Shown here in pieces: positions 6,150 to 14,239 of a stretch of 64,000 nt of DNA. The notes below the pieces were generated by a model that saw only the letters and a list, made by a program, of their open reading frames with translations, ran no database searches and was not told where the DNA came from. The position numbers were made by a program, and so were the translations under genes. The stretch spans positions 1 through 64,000 of the forward strand of contig CALROG020000018.1 of assembly GCA_943369755.1 (NCBI GenBank), in the 5' to 3' direction. Every line of letters begins with the position of its first letter. Position 1 is the stretch's first letter. The stretch is from CALROG01 sp943369755. GTDB taxonomy: Bacteria; Pseudomonadota; Gammaproteobacteria; Burkholderiales; Burkholderiaceae_C.

Positions 6150-9058
6150 CGAAGACGTTAGTGATTGCAGAGAAGCCGTCGGTGGCGCAAGACATCGTGC
6201 GCGCGCTGACGCCCCTGGCTGGCAAGTTCGAGAAGCATGACGAGTTCTTCGAGAGCGAACAGTATGTTGTGACCAGCGCGGTCGGCCACCTGGTAGAGAT
6301 TCAGGCCCCCGAGGAATTTGACGTGAAGCGCGGCAAATGGAGCTTTGCCCACCTGCCGGTGATTCCGCCGTACTTTGACCTCAAGCCGGTGGACAAAACC
6401 AAGACCCGGCTGAATGCCGTGGTCCGCCAGGCCAAGCGCAAAGATGTGTCGGCCCTGGTGAACGCCTGCGACGCGGGCCGCGAAGGCGAGCTGATCTTCC
6501 GCCTGATCGAGCAGTACGCCGGGGGTGCCAAGCCGCTGGGCAAACCGGTCAAGCGACTGTGGCTGCAAAGCATGACGCCGCAGGCGATCCGCGACGGCTT
6601 TGCCAGCCTGCGTACTGAAAAGCAGATGCAGGGCCTGGCCGACGCTGCGCGCAGCCGCTCCGAGGCCGACTGGCTGGTGGGCATCAACGGCACCCGCGCC
6701 ATGACGGCTTTCAACAGCCGCGACGGCGGCTTCTTCCTGACCACAGTAGGCCGGGTGCAAACGCCCACCCTGGCGGTGGTGGTTGAGCGCGAAGAGCAAA
6801 TCCGCAAGTTCGTCAGCCGCGATTACTGGGAAATCCACGCCAGCTTTCTGGCCGAGGCCGGCGAATACCCTGCCAAGTGGATCGACCCAAAGTGGAAGAA
6901 AGACGCCGAAGACGCCGAGAAAAAGGCTGATCGCGTCTGGAGCCAAAGGGAGGCTCAAGCCATTGCCGACGCAGTGCGCGGCAAGGCGGCCACCGTCACC
7001 GAAGAAAGCAAGCCCACCACGCAGGCTGCACCTGGGCTGTTTGACCTGACATCACTGCAACGCGAAGCCAACGGGCGTTTTGGGTTTTCGGCCAAGACCA
7101 CGCTGTCGCTGGCGCAAAGCCTCTATGAGCGGCACAAGGCCCTGACCTACCCGCGTACCGATTCACGCCACCTGCCAGAAGACTATGTGCCGGTGGTCCG
7201 GGATACTTTCGAAATGCTGGCCGACAGCGCCATGAAGCACCTGGCCCCGCATGCCCGAACAGCCCTGAGCAACGGCTATATCAAGCCCAGCAAGCGCATT
7301 TTCGACAACGCCAAGGTGAGTGATCACTTTGCCATTATCCCAACCACGCAGGCACCCAGCGGCCTGAGCGACGCCGAGCAAAAGCTCTATGACCTGGTGG
7401 TGCGCCGCTTCATGGCGGTGTTTTTCCCCAGCGCGGAGTACCTGGTGACCACCCGCATCAGCCAGGCCGTGGGGCACAGCTTCAAGACCGAAGGCAAGGT
7501 GCTGGTCAAGCCGGGCTGGCTGGCAATTTACGGCAAGGAAGTGCTGGAAGAAGGCGACGAGAACAACAAGACCCTGGTGGCCGTGAAGCCGGGCGAAATG
7601 GTGCGCGCCGAAATGGTGGAGCCCAAGGCCCTGAAAACCCGCCCGCCCGCGCGCTACTCGGAAGCCACACTTCTCGGTGCCATGGAAGGTGCCGGCAAGC
7701 TGGTGGAAGACGATGAGCTGCGTGAAGCCATGCAGGAAAAGGGCCTGGGCACACCCGCCACCCGGGCCGCCACGATTGAAGGCCTGATCAACGAAAAGTA
7801 CATGTTGCGCGACGGCCGCGAGATGATCCCCACCGCCAAGGCCTTTCAACTGATGACGCTACTGCGCGGCCTGGGGGTGGAAGAGCTTTCCAAGCCTGAG
7901 CTCACGGGTGAGTGGGAGTACAAGCTGGCGCAGATGGAGCACGGCAAACTGAGCCGCGAAGACTTCATGCGCGAGATTGCCGAGATGACGAAGCACATCG
8001 TCAAGAAGGCCAAAGAGTACGACCGCGACACCGTGCCCGGCGACTACGCCACGCTGCAAACGCCCTGCCCCAACTGCGGCGGTGTTGTAAAAGAAAACTA
8101 CCGCCGCTACGCCTGCACCGGCAAGAGCGGCGGCGGCGAAGACGCCTGCGGCTTCTCGTTCGGCAAAACCCCGGCGGGGCGCACCTTTGAGCCGGCCGAG
8201 GTGGAAGAATTTCTGGCCCACAAGAAGATCGGCCCGCTGGAGGGCTTTCGCTCCAAGGCGGGCTGGCCTTTTACCGCCGAGATCGTGCTGAAGTACAGCG
8301 ACGAAGACAAAAACTGGAAGCTTGAATTCGACTTTGGCGACGACAAGAACGCCGCCGATACCGGCGAGATCATTGACTTCAGCGTCCAGCAGGCGCTGGG
8401 CAAATGCCCCAAATGCGGCGGCAGCGTGTTCGAGCATGGCAAGAACTATGTGTGCGACAAATCCGTGCCCACCACAGCCCAGCCCACGCCCAGCTGCGAC
8501 TTCAAGACCGGCCAGATCATCCTGCAGCAACCGGTGATGCGCGAGCAAATGACCAAGCTGCTGGAGACCGGCAAGACCGACCTGCTCGACAAGTTTGTAA
8601 GCATGCGCACCCGCCGCGCGTTCAAGGCCTTCCTGGCCTGGGACGCTGAGGCCGGCAAGGTCAACTTTGAGTTTGCGCCGTCCAAGTTTCCGCCGCGCAA
8701 GACCGCCGCTGCCAAAACACCCGCAGCCAAGGCCGCCCCCGCTGCCAAAAAAGCGGCCGCAAAAAAGGTGGCAGCGAAGAAGGCCCCGGCGGCAAAAAAG
8801 ACCGCTGCGCCCAAGAAGCCCCGCGCCACCGGTGCCGGCCTCAAGCCCAGCGAAGCACTGGCCGCCGTGATCGGCGGCGAGAACGTGGCCCGCACGGCGG
8901 TCATCAAGAAGCTTTGGGACTACATCAAGGCCAATGGTCTGCAGGACGCTACCAACAAGCGCGCCATCAACGCCGACGCCAAACTCAAGCCGGTGTTCGG
9001 CAAGGACCAGGTCACCATGTTTGAGCTGGCGGGGATTGTGGGCAGGCACCTGGGCTGA
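6146..9058 (+). CDS. topB: DNA topoisomerase III with C-terminal SWIB domain
   Basis: A type IA topoisomerase that passes single strands and decatenates DNA. The 970-residue protein starts with the TOPRIM domain (VIAEKPSVAQDI, then NACDAGREGEL). The catalytic tyrosine is Y335 in LTYPRTDSRHLP. Zinc-ribbon modules follow (CPNCGG near residue 640 and CPKCGG near 755). A long Lys/Ala-rich linker lies at about residues 850-890, and the SWIB/MDM2-like domain at about 893-968 (LAAVIGGENVARTAVIKKLWDYIK, then KPVFGKDQVTMFEL). E. coli TopB is about 650 residues, so the tail is a substantial extension. The ATG overlaps the preceding stop. Confidence 0.93.
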   Translation: MTKTLVIAEKPSVAQDIVRALTPLAGKFEKHDEFFESEQYVVTSAVGHLVEIQAPEEFDVKRGKWSFAHLPVIPPYFDLKPVDKTKTRLNAVVRQAKRKDVSALVNACDAGREGELIFRLIEQYAGGAKPLGKPVKRLWLQSMTPQAIRDGFASLRTEKQMQGLADAARSRSEADWLVGINGTRAMTAFNSRDGGFFLTTVGRVQTPTLAVVVEREEQIRKFVSRDYWEIHASFLAEAGEYPAKWIDPKWKKDAEDAEKKADRVWSQREAQAIADAVRGKAATVTEESKPTTQAAPGLFDLTSLQREANGRFGFSAKTTLSLAQSLYERHKALTYPRTDSRHLPEDYVPVVRDTFEMLADSAMKHLAPHARTALSNGYIKPSKRIFDNAKVSDHFAIIPTTQAPSGLSDAEQKLYDLVVRRFMAVFFPSAEYLVTTRISQAVGHSFKTEGKVLVKPGWLAIYGKEVLEEGDENNKTLVAVKPGEMVRAEMVEPKALKTRPPARYSEATLLGAMEGAGKLVEDDELREAMQEKGLGTPATRAATIEGLINEKYMLRDGREMIPTAKAFQLMTLLRGLGVEELSKPELTGEWEYKLAQMEHGKLSREDFMREIAEMTKHIVKKAKEYDRDTVPGDYATLQTPCPNCGGVVKENYRRYACTGKSGGGEDACGFSFGKTPAGRTFEPAEVEEFLAHKKIGPLEGFRSKAGWPFTAEIVLKYSDEDKNWKLEFDFGDDKNAADTGEIIDFSVQQALGKCPKCGGSVFEHGKNYVCDKSVPTTAQPTPSCDFKTGQIILQQPVMREQMTKLLETGKTDLLDKFVSMRTRRAFKAFLAWDAEAGKVNFEFAPSKFPPRKTAAAKTPAAKAAPAAKKAAAKKVAAKKAPAAKKTAAPKKPRATGAGLKPSEALAAVIGGENVARTAVIKKLWDYIKANGLQDATNKRAINADAKLKPVFGKDQVTMFELAGIVGRHLG

Positions 9059-9143
9059 ACGCCATGCCCACGAGCAGTTCTTCTACGACCCGAAGCAGTT
9101 CGTACCCAAGCTACCCGCAGCGGCTTGACAGGCAAAGCGGCCG

Positions 9144-9866
9144 CTAACGCCCCATCCCACCCACCCGCGCCAGATGCACCTGGTGCAGCGTGATCTTGCG
9201 CACCTCGGCCTGACTGGTTTCAATGTGGGCGCGCAACAGCATGGAGGCCTGGTCGCCGCGCTTGCGCTGCACGGCTTTCAGGATTTTGCTGTGCTCGTCA
9301 TAGGTGGCGTCAATGCGCGCCTGTTTGGTGAAGTCGAGCCGGCGGATGATGCGGATGCGCTCGGTCACGTCTTTGTGCACCCGCGCCATCTCTGCGTTGC
9401 CCGCGGCGGCCACCAGTGCGCAGTGAAAGGCTTCGTCCCACCGGGAAACCTGCACCATGTCTGCGCTGCGTTCGGCCACCGGCACCAGCCAGATGGCGGC
9501 CAGTTGGTCCAGCAGCGCACGGTCCACGCGCTGGCCGTCGGTGCACAGGCGGTGCACAGCGGTGGTCTCCAGCACCATGCGCAGGTCGTAGAGCTGTTCA
9601 AACTGGTCAAAGTCAAACGGCAACACACGCCAGCCGCTGCGAAACAGCACCTCCACATAGCCTTCTTGCTGCAAGCGGAACAACGCCTGGCGTACCGGGG
9701 TGCGGCTCACACCCAAGCGCTCGCTCAGCTCGTTTTCGGTGAAGCGGTCGCCGGGCACGAGTTTGAACTCGGCCACGTCCTGCTTGAGCTGCGCGTACAC
9801 ATCGTCCGCACGCGAACGGTGGGGCGCGGCTTCAACGGCGGCGGAGCGGCGGGCAATGGTGTGCAC
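9144..9866 (-). CDS. GntR-family (FCD) regulator of the ureide cluster
   Basis: A 240-residue regulator. The N-terminal winged helix is seen in DDVYAQLKQDVAEFKLVPGD, NELSERLGVSRTPVRQALFRLQQEG and VLPFD. The C-terminal all-helical FCD effector domain has metal-ligand-type residues in YDLRMVLE and DEAFHCALVAAAGN. The GTG at 9864-9866 gives VHTIARRSAA and has a GAG site upstream; the frame continues to 9944 inside the preceding gene. It is the last gene of the minus-strand ureide train, 13 bases after the cysteine hydrolase, so it probably controls that train through a small-molecule effector. A TTGTATCCAA-type site before atzF is a candidate target. Confidence 0.88.
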   Translation of the reverse strand: MHTIARRSAAVEAAPHRSRADDVYAQLKQDVAEFKLVPGDRFTENELSERLGVSRTPVRQALFRLQQEGYVEVLFRSGWRVLPFDFDQFEQLYDLRMVLETTAVHRLCTDGQRVDRALLDQLAAIWLVPVAERSADMVQVSRWDEAFHCALVAAAGNAEMARVHKDVTERIRIIRRLDFTKQARIDATYDEHSKILKAVQRKRGDQASMLLRAHIETSQAEVRKITLHQVHLARVGGMGR

Positions 9867-9879
9867 AGCGCAAACTCTA

Positions 9880-10539
9880 TCAGTGCAGGGCCTGCAGCAG
9901 GGCGGCGCTGGGTGCCGTCCAGCCCACAATGGCCCCCTGCGCACGCATCATTTCAACGGCTGCGGCCTTGAAGGCGGGGAAGTAGCTCTCGGTGCAGTCT
10001 TCCAGAAGCAGGCAGTCGTAGCCGCGGTCGTTGGCCTCGCGCATGCTGGTCTGCACGCAGACCTCGGTGGTCACGCCCATGAACAGCAGGTGCGTAACTG
10101 CTTTTTGCTGCAGCAGGCTGTGCAGCGGCGTGGCATAAAAAGCCCCCTTGCCGGGCTTGTCGATCACCAGCTCGCCCGGCAGCGGGGCCAGCGCCGGGAT
10201 GATCTGGTTGCCCGGCTCGCCCGCCACCAGAATGCGCCCCATGGGCCCGGCGTCGCCAATGCGCAGGCGCGGGTTGCCGCGGCTGCGTTTGGCCGGCGGG
10301 CAATCCGACAGGTCGGGCGCATGCGCCTCGCGGGTGTGCACCACCAGGCCACCGGCCCCGCGCCATGCCGCCAGCACACGCTGGCAGGCCGGCACGATGG
10401 CTTCAAGCAGCGACACATCGTTGCCCAGCGTTTCACCAAAACCGCCGGGCTCGATGAAGTCGCGCTGCATGTCGATGATGACCAGCGCGGTGCTGGCGAC
10501 CCGAAACTCAAACGGGAAAGGGTTGGCGTTGATCTGCAT
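9880..10539 (-). CDS. Isochorismatase-like cysteine hydrolase, probable triuret hydrolase
   Basis: A 219-residue amidohydrolase of the isochorismatase-like superfamily with the triad D27 (IIDMQRDF), K128 (VIDKPGKGAF) and C161 (GVTTEVCVQTSMREANDRGY). It is a clear paralogue of the biuret-hydrolase-like protein at 12483-13181 but lacks its GALRPDNTAL start. From memory, the FIEPGGFGE, SDCPPAKR and GNPRLRIGDAGPMGR patterns resemble triuret hydrolase TrtA, which converts triuret to carboxybiuret and ammonia. That name needs a sequence comparison. The ATG follows a GGAGG site one base after the ABC ATPase stop. The neighbouring atzEG pair would take carboxybiuret onwards. Confidence 0.72.
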   Translation of the reverse strand: MQINANPFPFEFRVASTALVIIDMQRDFIEPGGFGETLGNDVSLLEAIVPACQRVLAAWRGAGGLVVHTREAHAPDLSDCPPAKRSRGNPRLRIGDAGPMGRILVAGEPGNQIIPALAPLPGELVIDKPGKGAFYATPLHSLLQQKAVTHLLFMGVTTEVCVQTSMREANDRGYDCLLLEDCTESYFPAFKAAAVEMMRAQGAIVGWTAPSAALLQALH

Positions 10540-10540
10540 G

Positions 10541-12121
10541 TCAGTGGCCTCCGCCCATATGCGAACCGAGTACATGCCTTTCGGCCCCTGCAGCCGCTGT
10601 TTCATACACAATGCGCCCCTCACTCATGACCACGATGCGGTCGGCCAGTTCCAGCAGTTCGTCCAGGTCTTCGCTGATCAGCAGTACCGCGCCGCCTTTG
10701 GCGCGCACCTGCAAGATGCGGGTGTGAATCTCTTTCACCGCCGCAAAGTCCAGCCCAAACACCGGGTTGGCCGCGATCAGCACATTGATGTCACCGGCCA
10801 GCTCGCGCGCCAGCACGGCGCGCTGCACATTGCCGCCCGACAGGCTGCGAATCGGCGCGTCCTCGCCCTGGGTCTTGACGCCGTATTCGGCAATCCATTG
10901 GCGGGCCCGCGCGCGCCAGGCGCCAAACGCCAGCCAGCCGTTGCGCGCCAGGGGTGGCTGGTCAAAGTCGCGCAGGGCCATGTTCTGCGCCACACTGAGC
11001 TCGCCCACGCAGGCGTTGCGCAGCGGCTCTTCCGGCAGGCTGCGCAGCTTGAGGCGGCGGTTCTCTTCGCGCCGCGCGGCGTAGGGCTGGCCCATCACCC
11101 GCACGTTGCCGCCCAGGCGCGGGCGCTGGCCCACCAGCGCCTCCACCAGCTCGCGCTGCCCGTTGCCCGAGACACCGGCCACACCCAGAATTTCCCCAGG
11201 CTGCACGCTCAGGCTCAGGCCCTGCAGCGCCAGCGTGCCTCGGTCACCCTGCACTTGCAGGTTTTCTACCGACAATGCCGGCTCGCCAATTGCTATATTT
11301 TTTGTAGTGGGTGACGCAATATCTACGCGGGCTACAGCCGTTTTTTCTTCTGAAGTGTTGGCTGATTCACCCATCATGGCCTGCGCCAGCGCGCCCGGGT
11401 GGGTGGCCCGCACCTCGCAGTTGTGCACCGCCTTGCCCCGACGCAACACGGTCACGTTGTCGGCATAGGCCATCACTTCGCGGAACTTGTGGGTGATGAT
11501 GAGAACGGTGCAGCGCCCACTGCGGGCAAACTCGCGCACATGGCCCAGCACCTCGTCAGCCTCCTGCGGCGTCAACACCGAAGTGGGTTCGTCCAGGATC
11601 AGCAGGCGTGGCTTCAGGTAGAGCTGCTTGAGCAATTCAAGCTTCTGCTTTTCGCCAGCGGCCAGGCCCGCGGGCGTGGCGTCCAGGTCAAGCCGGAACG
11701 GCGTGGTGGCCAGAAAGGCCTCCAGTTCGGCGCGCTTGGCCTTCCAGTCAATCAGTGCCGGGGTCTCGCCACCCGCCAACAGCAGGTTTTCGGCGACGGT
11801 CATGCCCGGTGCCAGCGTGAAGTGCTGGTACACCATGCCAATGCCCAGGGCCCGCGCGACCACCGGGTTGGCAATCTCGTGCTCGCGCCCGTCGGTGACG
11901 ATGCTGCCCACTTCAGGCCGGTGAAAGCCGGCAATGCACTTGACCAGCGTGCTCTTGCCCGCGCCGTTTTCGCCCAGCAGCGCGTGCACGGTGCCGGGAG
12001 CGACCTTCATGGTCACGTGGTCCAGCGCAGTGAAGCTGCCAAAGCGTTTGGTCAGCTCAAAAGTCTCAAGCGCCATGGCACCCGTGGGCGCGGGCATCGG
12101 GTCGATGTGCAGGGCGGTCAT
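10541..12121 (-). CDS. BMP-type ABC transporter ATPase (two fused nucleotide-binding domains)
   Basis: A 526-residue cytoplasmic ATPase with tandem nucleotide-binding domains, as in nucleoside/simple-sugar importers (YufO, RbsA style). The first domain has Walker A GENGAGKST, signature LAAGEKQKLELLKQL and Walker B LLILDEPTSVLT. The second has a degenerate Walker A (GVSGNGQRE), usual for the family, and signature LSGGNVQR. The linker at about residues 258-280 contains residues encoded by dispersed repeat family A (ASPTTKNIA). It completes the transporter with the two permeases at 14240-16257 and the binding protein at 16257-17375. It is split from them by the amidase and biuret hydrolase genes and a 361-base gap. 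Confidence 0.9.
   Translation of the reverse strand: MTALHIDPMPAPTGAMALETFELTKRFGSFTALDHVTMKVAPGTVHALLGENGAGKSTLVKCIAGFHRPEVGSIVTDGREHEIANPVVARALGIGMVYQHFTLAPGMTVAENLLLAGGETPALIDWKAKRAELEAFLATTPFRLDLDATPAGLAAGEKQKLELLKQLYLKPRLLILDEPTSVLTPQEADEVLGHVREFARSGRCTVLIITHKFREVMAYADNVTVLRRGKAVHNCEVRATHPGALAQAMMGESANTSEEKTAVARVDIASPTTKNIAIGEPALSVENLQVQGDRGTLALQGLSLSVQPGEILGVAGVSGNGQRELVEALVGQRPRLGGNVRVMGQPYAARREENRRLKLRSLPEEPLRNACVGELSVAQNMALRDFDQPPLARNGWLAFGAWRARARQWIAEYGVKTQGEDAPIRSLSGGNVQRAVLARELAGDINVLIAANPVFGLDFAAVKEIHTRILQVRAKGGAVLLISEDLDELLELADRIVVMSEGRIVYETAAAGAERHVLGSHMGGGH
11292..11339 (+). repeat. Dispersed repeat, family A, copy 1 (inside a coding sequence)
   Basis: The block from GCTATATTTTTTGTAG through GTGACGCAATATCT to GCGGGCTACAGCC recurs at 22198-22239 and, inverted and diverged, at 47213-47260. 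Here and at 22198 it is translated in the same frame, giving a shared ASPTTK peptide in two unrelated ABC proteins. Confidence 0.75.
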
Positions 12122-12482
12122 CTGGCGTTTTCCTTCAGGCGCGCTTCGTGCCAGGCACCGCCTGCCGCGACGCGGGGGTTAGCACTCCGCCGGTTGTGCG
12201 CCAACAGCACTGTTGCAAAGGCGTGTGCGTCCGGGGTGTGGTGCGCCTCTGGAGCGCCGAGTAGCGCAGGGCTTGCGGCCACGCGCGCCAGCGCGCTCGT
12301 TGACTGACTCGTCGCGGCTGTTTGAGCGGCGTGAGCGCAGCGAACACAGCGAGTTTCGCGACGGGCCGCATGACCGAGCAACGCAGGGCAGTCACCGCGC
12401 AGCGGTGACCGCTGCAGTGAAGCGCCACGGCCCGGGCGCGCACGCCTTTGCCGCGAGGTGCCAGGCGCGAGAGAAACAGCAC
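12122..12482. repeat. 361-base non-coding gap with dispersed-repeat-like sequence
   Basis: I see no convincing gene here. The stretch contains short inverted repeats: GTCACCGC-GCA-GCGGTGAC at 12391-12409 and GCGCGC-CA-GCGCGC at 12283-12296. The surrounding TGAGCGGCG/AGCGCAGCGAA/CAGCGAGTTTCGCGACGGGCC wording resembles dispersed intergenic sequence I have met in other Burkholderiales. It separates the biuret-hydrolase-like gene from the BMP ATPase gene in an otherwise gapless train. Confidence 0.55.
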
Positions 12483-13181
12483 TCATTCCAGCGCACCCAA
12501 CACATCCAAAGACGTCGCATGCGCGCCAAACACGCCTCCCTGCATGGTGATCATCTTCAGGGCAGCGTCATGGTTGCCACGGTCAGTGGCGGCGGTGCAG
12601 TCTGACAGCAGCAGGCATTCAAAGCCACGGTCATTGGCCTCGCGCATGGTGGTGTGCACGCACACGTCGGTGGTGATGCCGGTGAGGATCAGGTTGTCAA
12701 TGCCGCGGGTGCGCAGGATCAGCTCAAGGTCGGTCGCACAGAAGCTGCCCTTGCCGGGTTTGTCGATCACCACCTCACCGGGCAGCGGTGCCAGCTCGGG
12801 AATGATTTCCCAGCCCGGCTCGCCGCGCACCAGGATGCGCCCGCAAGGCCCGGCGTCGCCAATGCCCACGCCGTTGGTGCCAATTTGCTGCGAGCGCCAG
12901 CGCTTGTTGGCCGGCAGGTCGCTCAGGTCAGGGCGGTGGCCTTCGCGGGTGTGAATCAACGTATAGCCGGCTGCGCGCATGGCGGTCATCAGTTTCTTGA
13001 GCGGCTCAATGGGCGCACGCGTCAAGGAGATGTCGTAACCCATCTTGTCGACATAGCCGCCGGGGCCGCAGAAGTCGATCTGCATGTCAATGATCACCAA
13101 GGCGGTGTTGTCGGGCCGCAGGGCACCGTTCCACGGCCACAGGTAGGGGTTGGCCTGAACGAAACGTTCGATTTTTGGCAT
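12483..13181 (-). CDS. biuH: Isochorismatase-like cysteine hydrolase, probable biuret amidohydrolase
   Basis: A 232-residue enzyme expected to hydrolyse biuret to allophanate and ammonia. The catalytic triad is D36 (VIIDMQIDF), K141 (VIDKPGKGSF) and C174 (GITTDVCVHTTMREANDRG). The starts NPYLWPWNGALRPDNTAL and GPGGYVDKMGYD, plus HTREGHRPDLSDLPANKRWR, match my recollection of Rhizobium biuret hydrolase closely, including the residue number of the catalytic Asp. The ATG at 13179-13181 lies 4 bases after the amidase stop. The product allophanate would be consumed by the allophanate hydrolase encoded at the start of this train. Confidence 0.83.
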   Translation of the reverse strand: MPKIERFVQANPYLWPWNGALRPDNTALVIIDMQIDFCGPGGYVDKMGYDISLTRAPIEPLKKLMTAMRAAGYTLIHTREGHRPDLSDLPANKRWRSQQIGTNGVGIGDAGPCGRILVRGEPGWEIIPELAPLPGEVVIDKPGKGSFCATDLELILRTRGIDNLILTGITTDVCVHTTMREANDRGFECLLLSDCTAATDRGNHDAALKMITMQGGVFGAHATSLDVLGALE

Positions 13182-13185
13182 GGGA

Positions 13186-14229
13186 TTACGCCGCCTTCTT
13201 GACCGGTACGGGCCGTGCGTCTGGCACCAGCGGGTGGGCCTCAGGGCCCTTGTAGCTGCGGGTGGGCGGGGCAAAGCCACAGCTCGTGCCGTCGGTTACT
13301 TCAACAGGCCAGGGCAGTTGGTACTTGCCAGCCGCCATGTCGTGCATGTAGGTATAGGGGCAGTCCTGGGCACCCCCCTTCACGGCTACAAAGCCGCGGT
13401 GGTAGAGCTGGTAGATGTTGTTTTCCACGCCCCAGCCGCTGCGCGCCTCGCGCACCAGGTCGGGCCGCAGCTCGGCGGTGATGATCTCGTCAACCCGGCC
13501 GCCGCCCTGCACCAGTACCGTGCCGTCAAAGTTGCAGAACATGCCCTCGCCCATGGAGTCAAAGCTGCCATCGCTGCCGCACATGCACACATTGGCGGTA
13601 TAGGCCAGGTTCTGGAAGGCGTTGGCCTGGTTGGTGATCTGCCAGGCGTGGCGAATCGGCGCGGTGTAGCCGGCCGTGCGGATGATGATTTCGGCCCCCT
13701 TGTAGGCCGCTTCGCGCGCCATTTCGGGGAACATGCCGTCGTGGCAGATGATCAGCGAAATCTTGCTGCCGTTGGGCCCGTCACACACCGGCACGCCCAG
13801 GTTGCCGGGCTCCCAGGGCTCTACCGGCACCCAGGGGTGCAACTTGCGGTAATACAACCTGATGACACCGGTGGCGTCAATGATCAGGCCACTGTTGTAG
13901 GGGTTACCGCCCGGGTTGGCCTCCATGATGGAGAAGCAACCCCAGATATTGTTGGCCACACAGGCCTGCTTGAAGGCTGCCACCTCGGGGCCGTCGAGCG
14001 AGCACATGATGGCCGGGTTGGTGTCCATGCTCAGGCCGTGCAATGAATACTCCGGGAACACCACCAGGTCCATGCTGCCCTGGTTGCGCCGGGCCTTGGC
14101 CACCATGTCGCAGATGCGCTGGGTCTGCGCGGCCAGATCCGTCGGCGTGACCACCACCGGCAACTGCAGCTGCACCAGGCCCATCACCACGCCGTGTTTT
14201 GATTTGTTGAGTCCACCGAGTCCAGACAT
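13186..14229 (-). CDS. Nitrilase-superfamily amidase, formamidase/aliphatic-amidase type
   Basis: A 347-residue carbon-nitrogen hydrolase with catalytic E60 (LVVFPEYSLHG), K129 (LYYRKLHPW) and C162 (LIICHDGMFPE). The long, well-kept motifs VPVEPWEPG, NVCMCGSDGSFDSMGEGM and WGVENNIYQL are those of the AmiE/AmiF branch, which hydrolyses formamide or short aliphatic amides to ammonia. The ATG at 14229 has an AAGGAG site and follows the permease stop by 10 bases. Its position between transporter and biuret hydrolase genes suggests it releases ammonia from an imported amide. The exact substrate is unknown. Confidence 0.87.
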   Translation of the reverse strand: MSGLGGLNKSKHGVVMGLVQLQLPVVVTPTDLAAQTQRICDMVAKARRNQGSMDLVVFPEYSLHGLSMDTNPAIMCSLDGPEVAAFKQACVANNIWGCFSIMEANPGGNPYNSGLIIDATGVIRLYYRKLHPWVPVEPWEPGNLGVPVCDGPNGSKISLIICHDGMFPEMAREAAYKGAEIIIRTAGYTAPIRHAWQITNQANAFQNLAYTANVCMCGSDGSFDSMGEGMFCNFDGTVLVQGGGRVDEIITAELRPDLVREARSGWGVENNIYQLYHRGFVAVKGGAQDCPYTYMHDMAAGKYQLPWPVEVTDGTSCGFAPPTRSYKGPEAHPLVPDARPVPVKKAA

Positions 14230-14239
14230 GCGTGCTCCT

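Noticed and set aside
7859..9049. 396-codon reverse-strand frame inside topB
   Set aside because: It lies fully antisense to the TopB C-terminal half, and its Gly/Ala/His-rich product reflects the third-position bias of topB.
9880..10539. Nicotinamidase or ureidoacrylate hydrolase (RutB) assignment for the cysteine hydrolase
   Set aside because: There are no rut or NAD-salvage genes nearby, while biuret/carboxybiuret genes surround it and a close paralogue resembles biuret hydrolase.
12118..12486. Two overlapping reverse frames in the gap between biuH and the BMP ATPase gene
   Set aside because: Arg-rich, low-complexity products over inverted-repeat sequence, no ribosome site, no similarity I recognise.
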